From assembly GCA_019359435.1 (NCBI GenBank), contig JAHHHI010000063.1:1-64000 (forward strand): 64,000 bases of DNA, in the 5' to 3' direction. The DNA is from Kaiparowitsia implicata GSE-PSE-MK54-09C (GTDB lineage Bacteria > Cyanobacteriota > Cyanobacteriia > Elainellales > Elainellaceae). Numbering within the stretch: position 1 is the first letter of the stretch; each line of letters begins with the position of its first letter. Below, in pieces: positions 54,862 to 63,307 of the stretch. A model generated the notes under the pieces. It saw nothing but the letters and a program-made list of their open reading frames with translations, ran no database searches and was not told the DNA's origin. The translations under genes and the position numbers were made by a program.

Positions 54862-55214
54862 AGGTGAATGTTCCAAGATAGATAGGGAGCCGCTCAAGCA
54901 ACCAGAGCGGCTGTAGGTAAGGAGACGGGGCCAGGTTAAGACCGCTGGGGCACCAAATCAGCGATTTCGACACACAACAGAGAAACTTGACTGTTTCCTC
55001 TATTAAAAGGGAAATTACTCAAGCAGGCTGTAATGCTTTAGTAAAGAAATCAGGGTCTTTACATAGAGCTGATAGTTGCTCTCCATAGGTCGTTGTTGCT
55101 CTCTGGACTAGTTGGGCTAAGTTTTACAGGTGGCCCTAAGTTGACGTAGGCCTGAAATTTTCCCTCTCCCCTTTCCCTTCGGCTTTGCTCAGGGAAGGGG
55201 GAGAGTGCATAGAC
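54862..55214. other. Intergenic region within the protease cluster
   Basis: About 350 bases holding the putative promoter of the trypsin gene and a palindromic repeat at 55164-55205. No gene is evident. Confidence 0.4.
55164..55205. repeat. TTCGGCTTTGCTCAGGG-type palindromic repeat
   Basis: CTCTCCCCTTTCCCT pairs with AGGGAAGGGGGAGAG with one wobble, around TCGGCTTTGCTC. It belongs to the widespread CTTCGACT..GCTCAGGG palindrome family, also present at 59653-59688. Here it lies just after the small PPC gene and could end its transcript. Confidence 0.6.
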
Positions 55215-55673
55215 TTAGTTTTGGGGCACCACAGCCAATCGATAGTCACCCTGTCCTTCAAGCTCGAAAGAGGTAACCAGCAGCATGTAGCGCTCTGTGG
55301 CGGGCAAGGCGATGTCAATGCGAGAGTTGGTGTTTGTTGGGCTGATGTCGTCGTTGAATGCAACCCGTTCGCCTTTGGAGTTGATGAGCATCAAGATGGT
55401 ATCGAAGTCGTTGCTTTCTAGGGTGATGCTGACTGCCTGACCCGCTGTGCCATTGAAATGGTGGTAGGAGGCGAAACGGTTGCCCTCTTCAAACTCCACC
55501 ACTTGCTTGTGGGGGCCGAGGCGGTCTTGCACCTGCAACAGGGGTGCGGAGGCCACGGCCTGGGCGATGCTAAGAGTGGGGGCACTCTGGGGTGCATAGC
55601 GCACCGTCAATGGAGCTGCTACAGAAATGACAAGAGTGGCGAGGGAAAGACCAACAGTGTTGAGAAGTTTCAT
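55215..55673 (-). CDS. Small secreted PPC-domain protein
   Basis: The 152-residue protein has a signal peptide (residues 1-21) and a single pre-peptidase C-terminal domain: F-A-S-Y-H-H-F-N-G-T-A-G-Q-A-V-S-I-T-L near 68-86, S-N-D-F-D-T-I-L-M-L near 88, a D-D-I strand end and a closing G-D-Y-R-L-A-V. PPC domains usually flank secreted proteases and are removed in maturation. As a free-standing domain next to proteases with related PPC domains, it could be a substrate, an inhibitor-like decoy or a localisation factor. This role is inferred. Confidence 0.8.
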   Translation of the reverse strand: MKLLNTVGLSLATLVISVAAPLTVRYAPQSAPTLSIAQAVASAPLLQVQDRLGPHKQVVEFEEGNRFASYHHFNGTAGQAVSITLESNDFDTILMLINSKGERVAFNDDISPTNTNSRIDIALPATERYMLLVTSFELEGQGDYRLAVVPQN

Positions 55674-55760
55674 GGAAGTAAGTCCTTACGAAAGGGGTTT
55701 GTTGCTGTCGTAGGTACTTACTTCTGAGCGATTATGACTTATTCAGTTCTGGGAGATTTT

Positions 55761-56471
55761 CTATGGCGAAGGCTGTAAGTCTTGCTCACAGATTGTTTTG
55801 ACAATCGCCTGGCGGGTCTCAACCAACTCTGCCGAGGGAGCGTCTACCGAGAACAGGGCTTGCAAAGCATCGGCAGACAGGTTGTGATCAAAGAAAAATT
55901 CTGCCTTGGCAACGGCGATCGCCTCAGCATCTTCCCTAGCCTCAGCCAACTCAGCTTCTAGCTGCGCTAAATTGGCCTCAATCTGGTCGCGCTCTTGACC
56001 TTCAGGCATGACCTGAAAGACATAGCGGCGGCTTGGCTGCATGCTAAAATCGAGCCCTAATACTTGCACCTGCTGTTCGTAGATGGTACCGGGTTGTAGA
56101 GGGTCGCCGTCGTAGGACAGCTTAGCTATGAAGTCATCGGTAAGGGCAATGGGGAAACTCCAAAAGGGCTCTTCGCTATTGGCGACGTATAGGGCCGTGC
56201 TTTGCAGGTTGCCCTGGAGCAGCAGCAATGGCTCTACCGTCCAGACCACTTCGCCCTGACCGGGGTTGATCAGGCATAGGCCCCGGCCCCGCGAGCCACC
56301 GTCACGGCCTCGATTGCTATCTTGGAGCGGGCGGCCGCTGAGAAAGGAGCGAATGCGGCCAAAGCCGAGCCAGGAGCTGGGGGTTTCGGCGGCAGAGAGC
56401 GTCATGGGGGAGATGGTCGCTGCGATCGCAACACCACCAATTGCTGCTGCTATCCACTTAACTGGATTCAT
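55761..56471 (-). CDS. Exported DUF928 protein
   Basis: The 236-residue protein has a signal peptide (residues 1-28, ending S-A-A-E). It matches DUF928: a Gly/Arg-rich segment (R-G-R-D-G-G-S-R-G-R-G) with a conserved cysteine, P-L-L-L-L-Q-G-N, then beta strands with A-L-T-D-D-F and P-G-T-I-Y-E-Q-Q-V, and a helical end. DUF928 genes commonly accompany CHASE2-CHAT genes in cyanobacteria; the function is unknown. Its start overlaps the end of the upstream CHASE2-CHAT gene by 14 bases, so the two are translationally coupled. Confidence 0.8.
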   Translation of the reverse strand: MNPVKWIAAAIGGVAIAATISPMTLSAAETPSSWLGFGRIRSFLSGRPLQDSNRGRDGGSRGRGLCLINPGQGEVVWTVEPLLLLQGNLQSTALYVANSEEPFWSFPIALTDDFIAKLSYDGDPLQPGTIYEQQVQVLGLDFSMQPSRRYVFQVMPEGQERDQIEANLAQLEAELAEAREDAEAIAVAKAEFFFDHNLSADALQALFSVDAPSAELVETRQAIVKTICEQDLQPSP

Positions 56472-58854
56472 GAGAAGCCTCCTTGAGCTTGGGTAAACTA
56501 TACAACCACAGGGTGAGCGACGGCAGCAGCCAGGGCAGCAGCACCGCCGCAGTAATGTAAATTTGCAACGCCAACACCCCGTAACCCACAGTGGCCGCCG
56601 TTAAACAGGCCGCCAGAGTAAGGCGACGGGGAGAATGCTGGCTCAGGTAAAGCGTCAGCGCCTTGCCCACTGCCGCCGCCGCCAGCACCAGCCACAGGTC
56701 GGGGATGGGAATCACCAGGCGATCGCGGATCAGGTGGTGGGTGATATAGGCGTGGGTTTCGCCACCGGTAAAGTCGAGCAGGCGCTGGCCCGTGCGATCG
56801 CGCCAGTAGCCAATGGCGCGCGGCTGGGGAAAGTTATCGTCGCCCTCGCGGCCAATGCCCGCTGCATCGTAGTAGCCCGGCACGATCATCACCAGGGTCT
56901 GGTCGAGGCTGGTCAGGGGCAGCAGGGCCGTATCGGGGTCGTCCAGCAGTTGCCAGGCGGGCACCGTGCGGTAGACCTGCGACGGCGGCATGGAAAAGTC
57001 AATCAGCGGTTGCAGCCAGTGCTGGCCAAACCGGGTGGAGATCTGCGTCAGGGGGTGCACCTCCGCCCAGGGCGACAGGCCCAGGCTATGGTCTCGCTGG
57101 TAGGCCTGCACCTGGGTTTCGAGGGGTGGCCCGCTGAGGCGGGGGCGGGGCACGTCGGCATCGCCAGCCCGAGCCTTTTGGTGCAGTGTCCAGGCGGTGG
57201 CCAACTGGTAGCTAAACGGGGTTTTGGCTTCGGGCCAAGGTTCGCGGGGCAGCACATGGCGAAAGGGTACGAAGGCATTGCCCTGCAAAATCCAGTCGGG
57301 GTTGACGACGGTGGGGTAAGGGTTGGTCCAGGAAAAGTCGCGGTTGCGAATGCTGATCAAGACTGGCCAGGTTTGGGTTTGCTCGATGGCCTGGCGCAGA
57401 GCCTGGTTGAAAGTGGGGTCATGGTCGGTCTGGGGCATATCGAGCAAGTAGTCGAGACCGATGACGGCGGCCTGGCGCTCATGCAGTCGGGTGATCAGGT
57501 CGGCCAAGAGAGAACGGTCAATCGGTCTGGGATTGGCAATACCTTGACGATTGAAGGTCTCGGGGTCGATCTGCACCAGCAGAATCGGGGGTGGGTCGGT
57601 GGCTATCTGGCCGGTGCGATCGCGGTAGACCGCCTGAGCCCACACCCGCTGATCGAGCAGCCAGTTCTGCACAGCAGGCAACAGGCTGAGCAGGGCGATC
57701 GCCGTCACGGTAACAGCCTCATGCTTGGTCGGTCGCCAGCGCCGGGCCAGGGCACGCCAGCCCACCGGCTGAATGCGGTAGGGCACCGAGTCGGGATGGC
57801 GAAACAGTGAGGGCACCAGGTAGGCCGACGGGTAGGTGAATTTGTGCTTGGCATCTAAGAACTCGCAGGCTCCTCGTAGGGCTTCCTGCACATCCTCAAA
57901 CTGGGCCAAACGCTGGAGCAACTGCACCAAAAACGTTTGGGCCACCTCGTTGTGAATGGGCTCTCGCATGATGGCCACCTGGCTCAGACCCAAGCTGATC
58001 AGAGCCTGGGCGATATCCAGGCCGCTGCACGAGTTGAACAGGGCAAACTGTAGGCCGTGGCGCTGGGCCTCCCGCAAGGCGGGGGTGAGTTCTTTAATGG
58101 AAAGGGCGGTGTTGGGGGCGATCGCCACCTGACCATCCAGCAGGGCCGCTTCGTTGCTGTGACCGGCAAAAAACAGCACGTCCCACCCCTGGGGGTCGGC
58201 AATGGTGCGGCAAATGCGCTGCTTTAGGGCGTTGGTATCTTCCCCCGGCTGCCAGCCTAGATAGTGAATCTCCAGCAGCTTTTTTTGGGCATTGAGGGCG
58301 TTGCGCTCGCCGGTAAAGTTGAGCCCGGTTTCGTCGCCGAGAATGGCCAGCACCCTGGCTTTACCCCGCCGAAACGACTGGCGATCGCCCGTGGCGGCGC
58401 GGATATTGGGGGGCGATCGCACGATCTGCACCTGCTGCCCCAGCTCCCAGGTCTCCCAGGGCAAGCGGGCAATTTCGATCGGGTCGCAGGTGATAAACAG
58501 CTCGGTCTTGGCATGGTCACGTTCTGCCGCTGGGGATGCCGAGGTCAACTCGGCCCGTAGGTCAAACAGTTCGCCATCCTTCAGCCAGGTGTGCAACTCC
58601 GACAGCAGTCGAGCCTCAGCCTGCTTGAGCTGACTATGCCAATCGACCTCGGCAGCCACCACCTGCCCGGTGGCCCCGACTCGGCCCCGCAGCGCCTGCT
58701 TGTAGTAGCCCAGGTAGGCCCGCCGCCAGGCATCGTACAGCCCTAGTAGTGCTGGAGGAAAAGCCAGGCGCGTAGATAGCTGCTGCCCCTTGCCCCAGGT
58801 GAGGTCAAATAGGCAGCTCTGGTCTATTTTGCGAATGGTCAGGCGGTAGGGCAT
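56458..58854 (-). CDS. CHAT-CHASE2 membrane protein
   Basis: The 798-residue protein has an N-terminal CHAT-type peptidase domain (about 100-350) with dyad H232 in F-F-A-G-H-S and C276 in F-N-S-C-S-G. A transmembrane helix follows at about 368-385, then an extracytoplasmic CHASE2 sensor domain (about 400-700, with I-L-L-V-Q-I-D-P-E-T-F and D-x-L-L-D-M-P), and three C-terminal transmembrane helices (710-790). This layout suggests an external signal switches an internal caspase-like protease. I chose ATG 58854, where the conserved M-P-Y-R-L-T-I starts; the frame is open to 58950. It overlaps DUF928. Confidence 0.88.
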   Translation of the reverse strand: MPYRLTIRKIDQSCLFDLTWGKGQQLSTRLAFPPALLGLYDAWRRAYLGYYKQALRGRVGATGQVVAAEVDWHSQLKQAEARLLSELHTWLKDGELFDLRAELTSASPAAERDHAKTELFITCDPIEIARLPWETWELGQQVQIVRSPPNIRAATGDRQSFRRGKARVLAILGDETGLNFTGERNALNAQKKLLEIHYLGWQPGEDTNALKQRICRTIADPQGWDVLFFAGHSNEAALLDGQVAIAPNTALSIKELTPALREAQRHGLQFALFNSCSGLDIAQALISLGLSQVAIMREPIHNEVAQTFLVQLLQRLAQFEDVQEALRGACEFLDAKHKFTYPSAYLVPSLFRHPDSVPYRIQPVGWRALARRWRPTKHEAVTVTAIALLSLLPAVQNWLLDQRVWAQAVYRDRTGQIATDPPPILLVQIDPETFNRQGIANPRPIDRSLLADLITRLHERQAAVIGLDYLLDMPQTDHDPTFNQALRQAIEQTQTWPVLISIRNRDFSWTNPYPTVVNPDWILQGNAFVPFRHVLPREPWPEAKTPFSYQLATAWTLHQKARAGDADVPRPRLSGPPLETQVQAYQRDHSLGLSPWAEVHPLTQISTRFGQHWLQPLIDFSMPPSQVYRTVPAWQLLDDPDTALLPLTSLDQTLVMIVPGYYDAAGIGREGDDNFPQPRAIGYWRDRTGQRLLDFTGGETHAYITHHLIRDRLVIPIPDLWLVLAAAAVGKALTLYLSQHSPRRLTLAACLTAATVGYGVLALQIYITAAVLLPWLLPSLTLWLYSLPKLKEASHESS

Positions 58855-58925
58855 GGGGGGTGGGGAGTGGATGGGTGGGGAGTGGATGGGGTAGGGGCAG
58901 ACCCGTGTGTCTGCCCCCCGGGGGA

Positions 58926-61922
58926 TTAGAAATCGCTCATAGGGCTCCACTCTCCAGAAAACAAAAACGACGCCCAGTAGTAGGGGTGCTGGTAGGCGGG
59001 GGCCTCGATAAATTCGAGCTGCACCTGGCGCAGGGCTTCACTGCGGCCTTCGCCGTTTTGCAGCCGCTGGTAGTAGTGCTGCATCAGCTCGGCGGTGCCA
59101 AAGTCGTCTACTTTCCACAGGCTCATGAGCTGGCTTTCGGCTCCGGCCATGACAAAGGCGCGGCGCAGACCGTAGACCCCTTCGCCATTGGCGACCTGGC
59201 CGACGCCGGTTTCGCAGGCGCTCAGCACCACCAGGCGGGTGCCGCGCAGGTTTAGCCCGGTGGCCTCCAGGGCAGTGAGGACGCCGTCTTCGCCTGCACT
59301 GTCGCGGGGGTTGAACCCGGCCAGGGCCAGGCCAGAGCGCAGCAGCGGGTTTTCAGTGCTGGTGGGGCGGGTGGGTGGGGGTGCCTGCCCGGTGGTGATG
59401 ATGTCGATAGAAGCGCGATCGCCCCGCGTAGCCCCAGGGGGCGGCACAAACTCCACATCTTCGAGAAAGAATCCGTGGGTGGCGATATGCAGAATGCTGG
59501 GGGCCTGGACTTGTTTGAGGGCATTTTCGGTGGCGTTGGCCTCGGTGAGGATGATGGCGTTGTCTGGAAGCAGGGGGGTAATGGCATCGACTTCTTGCTG
59601 GGTGCCGGGGAGGGGGCCAAAGCGCAGGTCGGCGATGTCGCCAGAGCGAGTCCTCCCGTTCCCTTCGACTCCGCTCAGGGAACGGGAGCCTGGGCGAGGG
59701 GAGGTGGAAGCGGCGGCGATGAGTTGGGTGCCGCTGGGGTCGGCGGTGTCGTAGTTGGGGTTGGCAAAGAGGATGGGGGGCTGCTGGCTGGGGGCAGGGT
59801 TTTGCAGGCGCAGCAGGTCGCGCCCGGTGGTGAGGTGGGTGAGGGTGTAGGTTTCGACCAGGTAGCGGTCTTGCTCATTGAGCAGGGCGGCGAAGGGGAC
59901 GAGGTTGAGCTGGCTGTCGGGGGAGAGCAGCAGGTGGGTGGCCTCGCCGAGGAGGGGGCGGATGGGGGCCATAACCAACTCGTCGAGGGCGCGGGCGGTG
60001 GTGCGGGCCTGGGAGAGGGAGTTGGGGGTGCGGGTGGCGGCGAGGAAAGCGCGGGCGGCGGTGTCGATGGTTTCGGCATCACCGAGATCGACCCATTGGG
60101 GGTCGCCAGTGCTGTGGAGGATGTAGGCGGCGTAGCGGGGGGTGCCGAAGCGCTCAGATTGGCTGGCGGTGGGGTCGGAGGGGCGATACTGCACCAGTTC
60201 TACCAGGGCAGCATCGGCGGGAATCAGTGCTTGGACGGCCTCGATTTCCACAGGCTCGGTTTCCACCCGAAACTCATCACTGCGGCGGGATAGTTCATTT
60301 TCCAGGCGGTTGGCTTCTTGGCGGAGGTTGTCGATGCGATCGCGGTAGACTTCCGGGTCTTGGTCGCCTAGGCCGCCGTAGAGTTGGGTGGCAAGCTGGG
60401 TTTGCACGGTGGTGTACTCGTCCAGCAGAGGGGCGAGGTCGGGGCTGAGGTTTTGGCGTAGGAGTTGTTGGGTGTCGGTGACAGCATCAAGGACGCGCCC
60501 TTTGCGGCGCAGCACGATGGTGAGGGCCAGGCGGGCAGCGGCGGGGTTGGTGGTGGCATCTTGTAGGTGGAGGGAGATGGCAAGGTCGGTAGTGCTGGAT
60601 ATGGTGGCGATGTAGTCCAGCTTGCGATCGTCGGAGCCGATGGCCAGGTTGAGGCTGAGGTTGGTCTCCTCTACCGCCAGCCCCTGCTGCAACCATGTCA
60701 AAGCAGTATTCATTTCTCCTTGCGCCCAGTACAGCCCAGCTAGGTTGTTAAGGCTGGTGGCAATATTGGGGTGGCGATCACCCAACTGCTCGTGCCAAAT
60801 GTCCAGCGACTCCCGGAAAAGGGGAGCGGTCTCTCCATAACGCCCTTGCGCCTGGTATAGCAAGGCCAGATTATTGAGGCTGGTGGCGACCAAGGGGTGG
60901 CGATCGCCCAACTCCTCACGATAAATATTCAGCGCTTCCTGAAAGAGGGGTTCGGCCTCCCCATAGCGTCCTTGATTCTGATACAGCAGAGCCAGGCTAC
61001 TGAGGCTTTGGGCGACTGCGGGATGGCGATCGCCCAACTGCTCACGATCAATTGACAGCGACTCCTGTAAGAGAGGTTCTGCTTCCCCAAAACGTCCTTG
61101 TGCTTGATATAGCGAGGCTAGGTTGTCGAGGCTGATGGCAACCAATAGGTGGCGATCACCCAACTGCTCACGGCTAATATCTAGTGACTCTTGATAAAGA
61201 GATTCAGCCTCCTCAAAGCGGCCTTGCGCCCGGTACAGCAAGGCTAGGTTGTTGAGGCTGATGGTCACATCAGGATGGCGATCTCCCAACTGCTCACGAC
61301 GAAGAGCTAGCACTTCCTGGAGGAGGGGGGCGGACTCTTCGTAGCGACCTGCCTGGTACAACTCGATTCCCTGATCATTGAGGCGGTTTGCTTCGGTTAG
61401 TGAACCTACCCGTTCTACATCAGCCGCTGTCCCCGGTTGCACAGTCAATTGGTAATTGCCAGTTTCACCAGCAGCAAACGAGTTGGCTAGGATGCTATAC
61501 GTCCCCGCAGTTGGCAACGTCAGTGTGATGCGAGCATTTATCCCACCGCCCCCATCATCATCCAAAGCTATGAGAACATCGTCTGGGCTACGAAGTAGTA
61601 GAGAGGCATCAAAATCATTACTGACCAGGTCAATAACAACGATTTGACCCGCTAGCCCCTCAAATGGGTGGACATTAAAAAAGCTGCCATCATCCAAAAC
61701 CTCGCTATTCTCATCCAGCACCCCCACAATGGTCAGCGGCTCAAACTCTGGAACCGACTGGGCTACCCTCATCGCCTCAGCCTGGGCCGGGGGCCGCGAC
61801 CAGACGCTGGGGCTTTGGCCCACCAGCAGCGCCGCCAGCAGCGCTAGACTCACCATGCGGGTGATTCGTCCATTCTGCATAACCCAAACCAACCTGCGGA
61901 TATGCTGTGGTAGCGATGTCAT
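58926..61922 (-). CDS. Exported PPC-TPR-CHAT protease, second copy
   Basis: The 998-residue protein has a signal peptide in its first 50 residues, a PPC domain (about 75-165: F-E-G-L-A-G-Q-I-V-V-I-D-L, then T-A-G-T-Y-S-I-L-A-N-S-F), about six TPRs in 42-residue units (190-440), and a CHAT domain (about 600-998). The dyad is H816 in H-I-A-T-H-G-F and C903 in V-L-S-A-C-E-T-G. A palindromic repeat is inserted in frame in the CHAT domain (59653-59688). It is 72 bases upstream of the CHAT-CHASE2 gene. Domain order equals that of the 49249 gene, but sequence differs considerably. Confidence 0.9.
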   Translation of the reverse strand: MTSLPQHIRRLVWVMQNGRITRMVSLALLAALLVGQSPSVWSRPPAQAEAMRVAQSVPEFEPLTIVGVLDENSEVLDDGSFFNVHPFEGLAGQIVVIDLVSNDFDASLLLRSPDDVLIALDDDGGGGINARITLTLPTAGTYSILANSFAAGETGNYQLTVQPGTAADVERVGSLTEANRLNDQGIELYQAGRYEESAPLLQEVLALRREQLGDRHPDVTISLNNLALLYRAQGRFEEAESLYQESLDISREQLGDRHLLVAISLDNLASLYQAQGRFGEAEPLLQESLSIDREQLGDRHPAVAQSLSSLALLYQNQGRYGEAEPLFQEALNIYREELGDRHPLVATSLNNLALLYQAQGRYGETAPLFRESLDIWHEQLGDRHPNIATSLNNLAGLYWAQGEMNTALTWLQQGLAVEETNLSLNLAIGSDDRKLDYIATISSTTDLAISLHLQDATTNPAAARLALTIVLRRKGRVLDAVTDTQQLLRQNLSPDLAPLLDEYTTVQTQLATQLYGGLGDQDPEVYRDRIDNLRQEANRLENELSRRSDEFRVETEPVEIEAVQALIPADAALVELVQYRPSDPTASQSERFGTPRYAAYILHSTGDPQWVDLGDAETIDTAARAFLAATRTPNSLSQARTTARALDELVMAPIRPLLGEATHLLLSPDSQLNLVPFAALLNEQDRYLVETYTLTHLTTGRDLLRLQNPAPSQQPPILFANPNYDTADPSGTQLIAAASTSPRPGSRSLSGVEGNGRTRSGDIADLRFGPLPGTQQEVDAITPLLPDNAIILTEANATENALKQVQAPSILHIATHGFFLEDVEFVPPPGATRGDRASIDIITTGQAPPPTRPTSTENPLLRSGLALAGFNPRDSAGEDGVLTALEATGLNLRGTRLVVLSACETGVGQVANGEGVYGLRRAFVMAGAESQLMSLWKVDDFGTAELMQHYYQRLQNGEGRSEALRQVQLEFIEAPAYQHPYYWASFLFSGEWSPMSDF
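59653..59688. repeat. TTCGACTCCGCTCAGGG palindrome inside the CHAT coding region
   Basis: CTCCCGTTCCCT and AGGGAACGGGAG form a perfect 12-bp stem around TCGACTCCGCTC. It is read in frame as part of a Ser/Arg/Gly-rich loop (R-S-L-S-G-V-E-G) between conserved CHAT strands. This repeat family is usually intergenic. Confidence 0.7.
60720..61340 (-). repeat. 126-bp repeats encoding TPRs of the second CHAT gene
   Basis: Five to six tandem units, each with CAA[CG]T[GC]CTC[AG]CG-type and AGG[CT]TG[AT]TGGC-type blocks, encode 42-residue TPRs. They are more diverged than those at 42344-43142. Confidence 0.6.
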
Positions 61923-61996
61923 AGCGGCCTCTTAGGAGTAGACTCTGGCAAATAGGGGGCTTCATTCCATCATTCATATTCCTGGCCGCACCAAAC

Positions 61997-62119
61997 TTAT
62001 TCAGCCTTGCCCAGATAGTCTTTAGCTTCAGCCAGGCGGCAGTGATCTTCGACAGCCTGCTGGATAAAGCCGATATTTTGGTCGAAGGTGCGGCTCGTTT
62101 GCTGGGCAAGTAAGCCTGC
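61997..62119 (-). other. Open in-frame extension after the DUF1822 stop
   Basis: After the TGA of DUF1822, the same frame stays open for 40 codons to TAA at 61997. It reads like protein: Q-Q-T-S-R-T-F-D-Q-N-I-G-F-I-Q-Q-A-V-E-D and then C-R-L-A-E-A-K-D-Y-L-G-K-A-E. There is no start codon of its own. It is either a relic of another gene or part of a longer original protein. Confidence 0.35.
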
Positions 62120-63307
62120 TCACACCTCGGGCCGAAACACAAACGGAGGCCAGTTCAGGGTCGTACCATTGGGCAGCTCCACCATGGCGGTAAACTGCTC
62201 ATCCCAGGTGCCAATCACCTGGGCATATAGGTAGGCGGCATCGAGATCTGGGCTCAGAGTTTGCTCCGCCAAAATCGCCTCGGTATCGCGCACAATCAGC
62301 CGGGTGCCGGGCGGCAGCTGTTCCCCAGGCACCGGCCCCAAAAAGAGAAACAGCGACCATTCCGGCGGGCGAGGTTCAAACATCGTCCAGGTGAGGGCAT
62401 AGAGCCGAAACGGTAGGCCAAACTGCTGGAGGTCGGTGTAGGCTCCCCTGGCGGTACTGGGAATCGAGCCCCCCGCTGGTTCTAAATCTCGCAAAACGGC
62501 CTCCAGCTCTTCAGCCGGGGTGCTGGTCGACATCATGGCGTGGGCTGGGGCCAGGGGTGGCAGCAGCGTCCAGGCCAACCCATCGGCCACGGTGTCGAGT
62601 TGGTCGCGCAGCCAGCGGCCCGCGTTGATCAAGTCGCCCGCCCGCTGAGTGAGTAAGGATGGTCGTGCTGGAGCCGATGCCGCTGCGGGGCTGGCCGCCG
62701 CCAGCTGCTCCGGGTTGAGGCAGGTCAGGTAGAGCAAGATATCTTCGGGGGAGCTATCGAAGTACTGCACGGGCAAAGTATAGGTGCCATCGGCCTGGGC
62801 GACAAGTTCCCCCTGGCGCAGGTGGGCCAGCAGGCGATCGCGCCGTAGTCCCGCCAAAATAGTCACCTGGTCGGCTTCTTCTTGCACCTCGGCCAGCACG
62901 TAGAGGTGGGCAAAATTGGCGGCATCGTCCACCGCGCTCTGGGGAATCGTCACCACCTCGTCGCTGAGGCTACCCTGGGCCACCACCGCCAGGCGAAAGT
63001 CGTTGACCCGGCAGGTAACCGTTGGATTGGGGGGGCGATTGCGATCGTAATAGATGGCGATATCTTGAGCCCCGGCCTCTAACCACTGTTGCAGCCCCTG
63101 CACCGCCATGGCCCGCAGAAACGTCGGCCACTGCTGGGCCACATCGGGCTCTTGCTGGCAGATCTGCACCGCCCAGTCGATCGCAGCGGCAGACAGAGTC
63201 ACCATAGATGAGCGCCAGGGCTCAAACTCAAACTCAGCAGACTCGGCAGAATAGCTCATAGGAGGTAGATGGGGAAATGGGTAGGCGGCGAAAGAGAGCA
63301 ATATCAT
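62120..63307 (-). CDS. DUF1822 family protein
   Basis: The 395-residue protein is soluble, without signal peptide. It matches DUF1822: an N-terminal helical part with W-A-x-x-x-C-Q, I-A-I-Y-Y-D-R near 85, L-Y-V-L-A-E-V-Q-E near 135, Y-L-T-C-L-N near 188, and a C-terminal beta part ending L-N-W-P-P-F-V-F. The family is cyanobacterial and usually follows a sigma-like gene upstream of CHAT and CHASE2 genes. Its role is unknown; a regulator or anti-sigma-like partner is a guess. The ATG at 63307 overlaps the previous stop (ATGA), so translation is coupled. Confidence 0.8.
   Translation of the reverse strand: MILLSFAAYPFPHLPPMSYSAESAEFEFEPWRSSMVTLSAAAIDWAVQICQQEPDVAQQWPTFLRAMAVQGLQQWLEAGAQDIAIYYDRNRPPNPTVTCRVNDFRLAVVAQGSLSDEVVTIPQSAVDDAANFAHLYVLAEVQEEADQVTILAGLRRDRLLAHLRQGELVAQADGTYTLPVQYFDSSPEDILLYLTCLNPEQLAAASPAAASAPARPSLLTQRAGDLINAGRWLRDQLDTVADGLAWTLLPPLAPAHAMMSTSTPAEELEAVLRDLEPAGGSIPSTARGAYTDLQQFGLPFRLYALTWTMFEPRPPEWSLFLFLGPVPGEQLPPGTRLIVRDTEAILAEQTLSPDLDAAYLYAQVIGTWDEQFTAMVELPNGTTLNWPPFVFRPEV

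Noticed and set aside
56635-57810. A 391-residue plus-strand frame inside the CHAT-CHASE2 gene
   Set aside because: Shadow of the opposite strand; composition is Gly/Gln/Val-biased and no domain is recognisable.
59475-60293. A glycine-rich 272-residue plus-strand frame
   Set aside because: Antisense of the CHAT domain; the repeats of Gly, Val and Glu reflect codon bias of the real gene.
61777-62142. A 121-residue frame upstream of the second CHAT gene
   Set aside because: It overlaps the start of the CHAT gene and the DUF1822 end in another frame and has no recognisable pattern.
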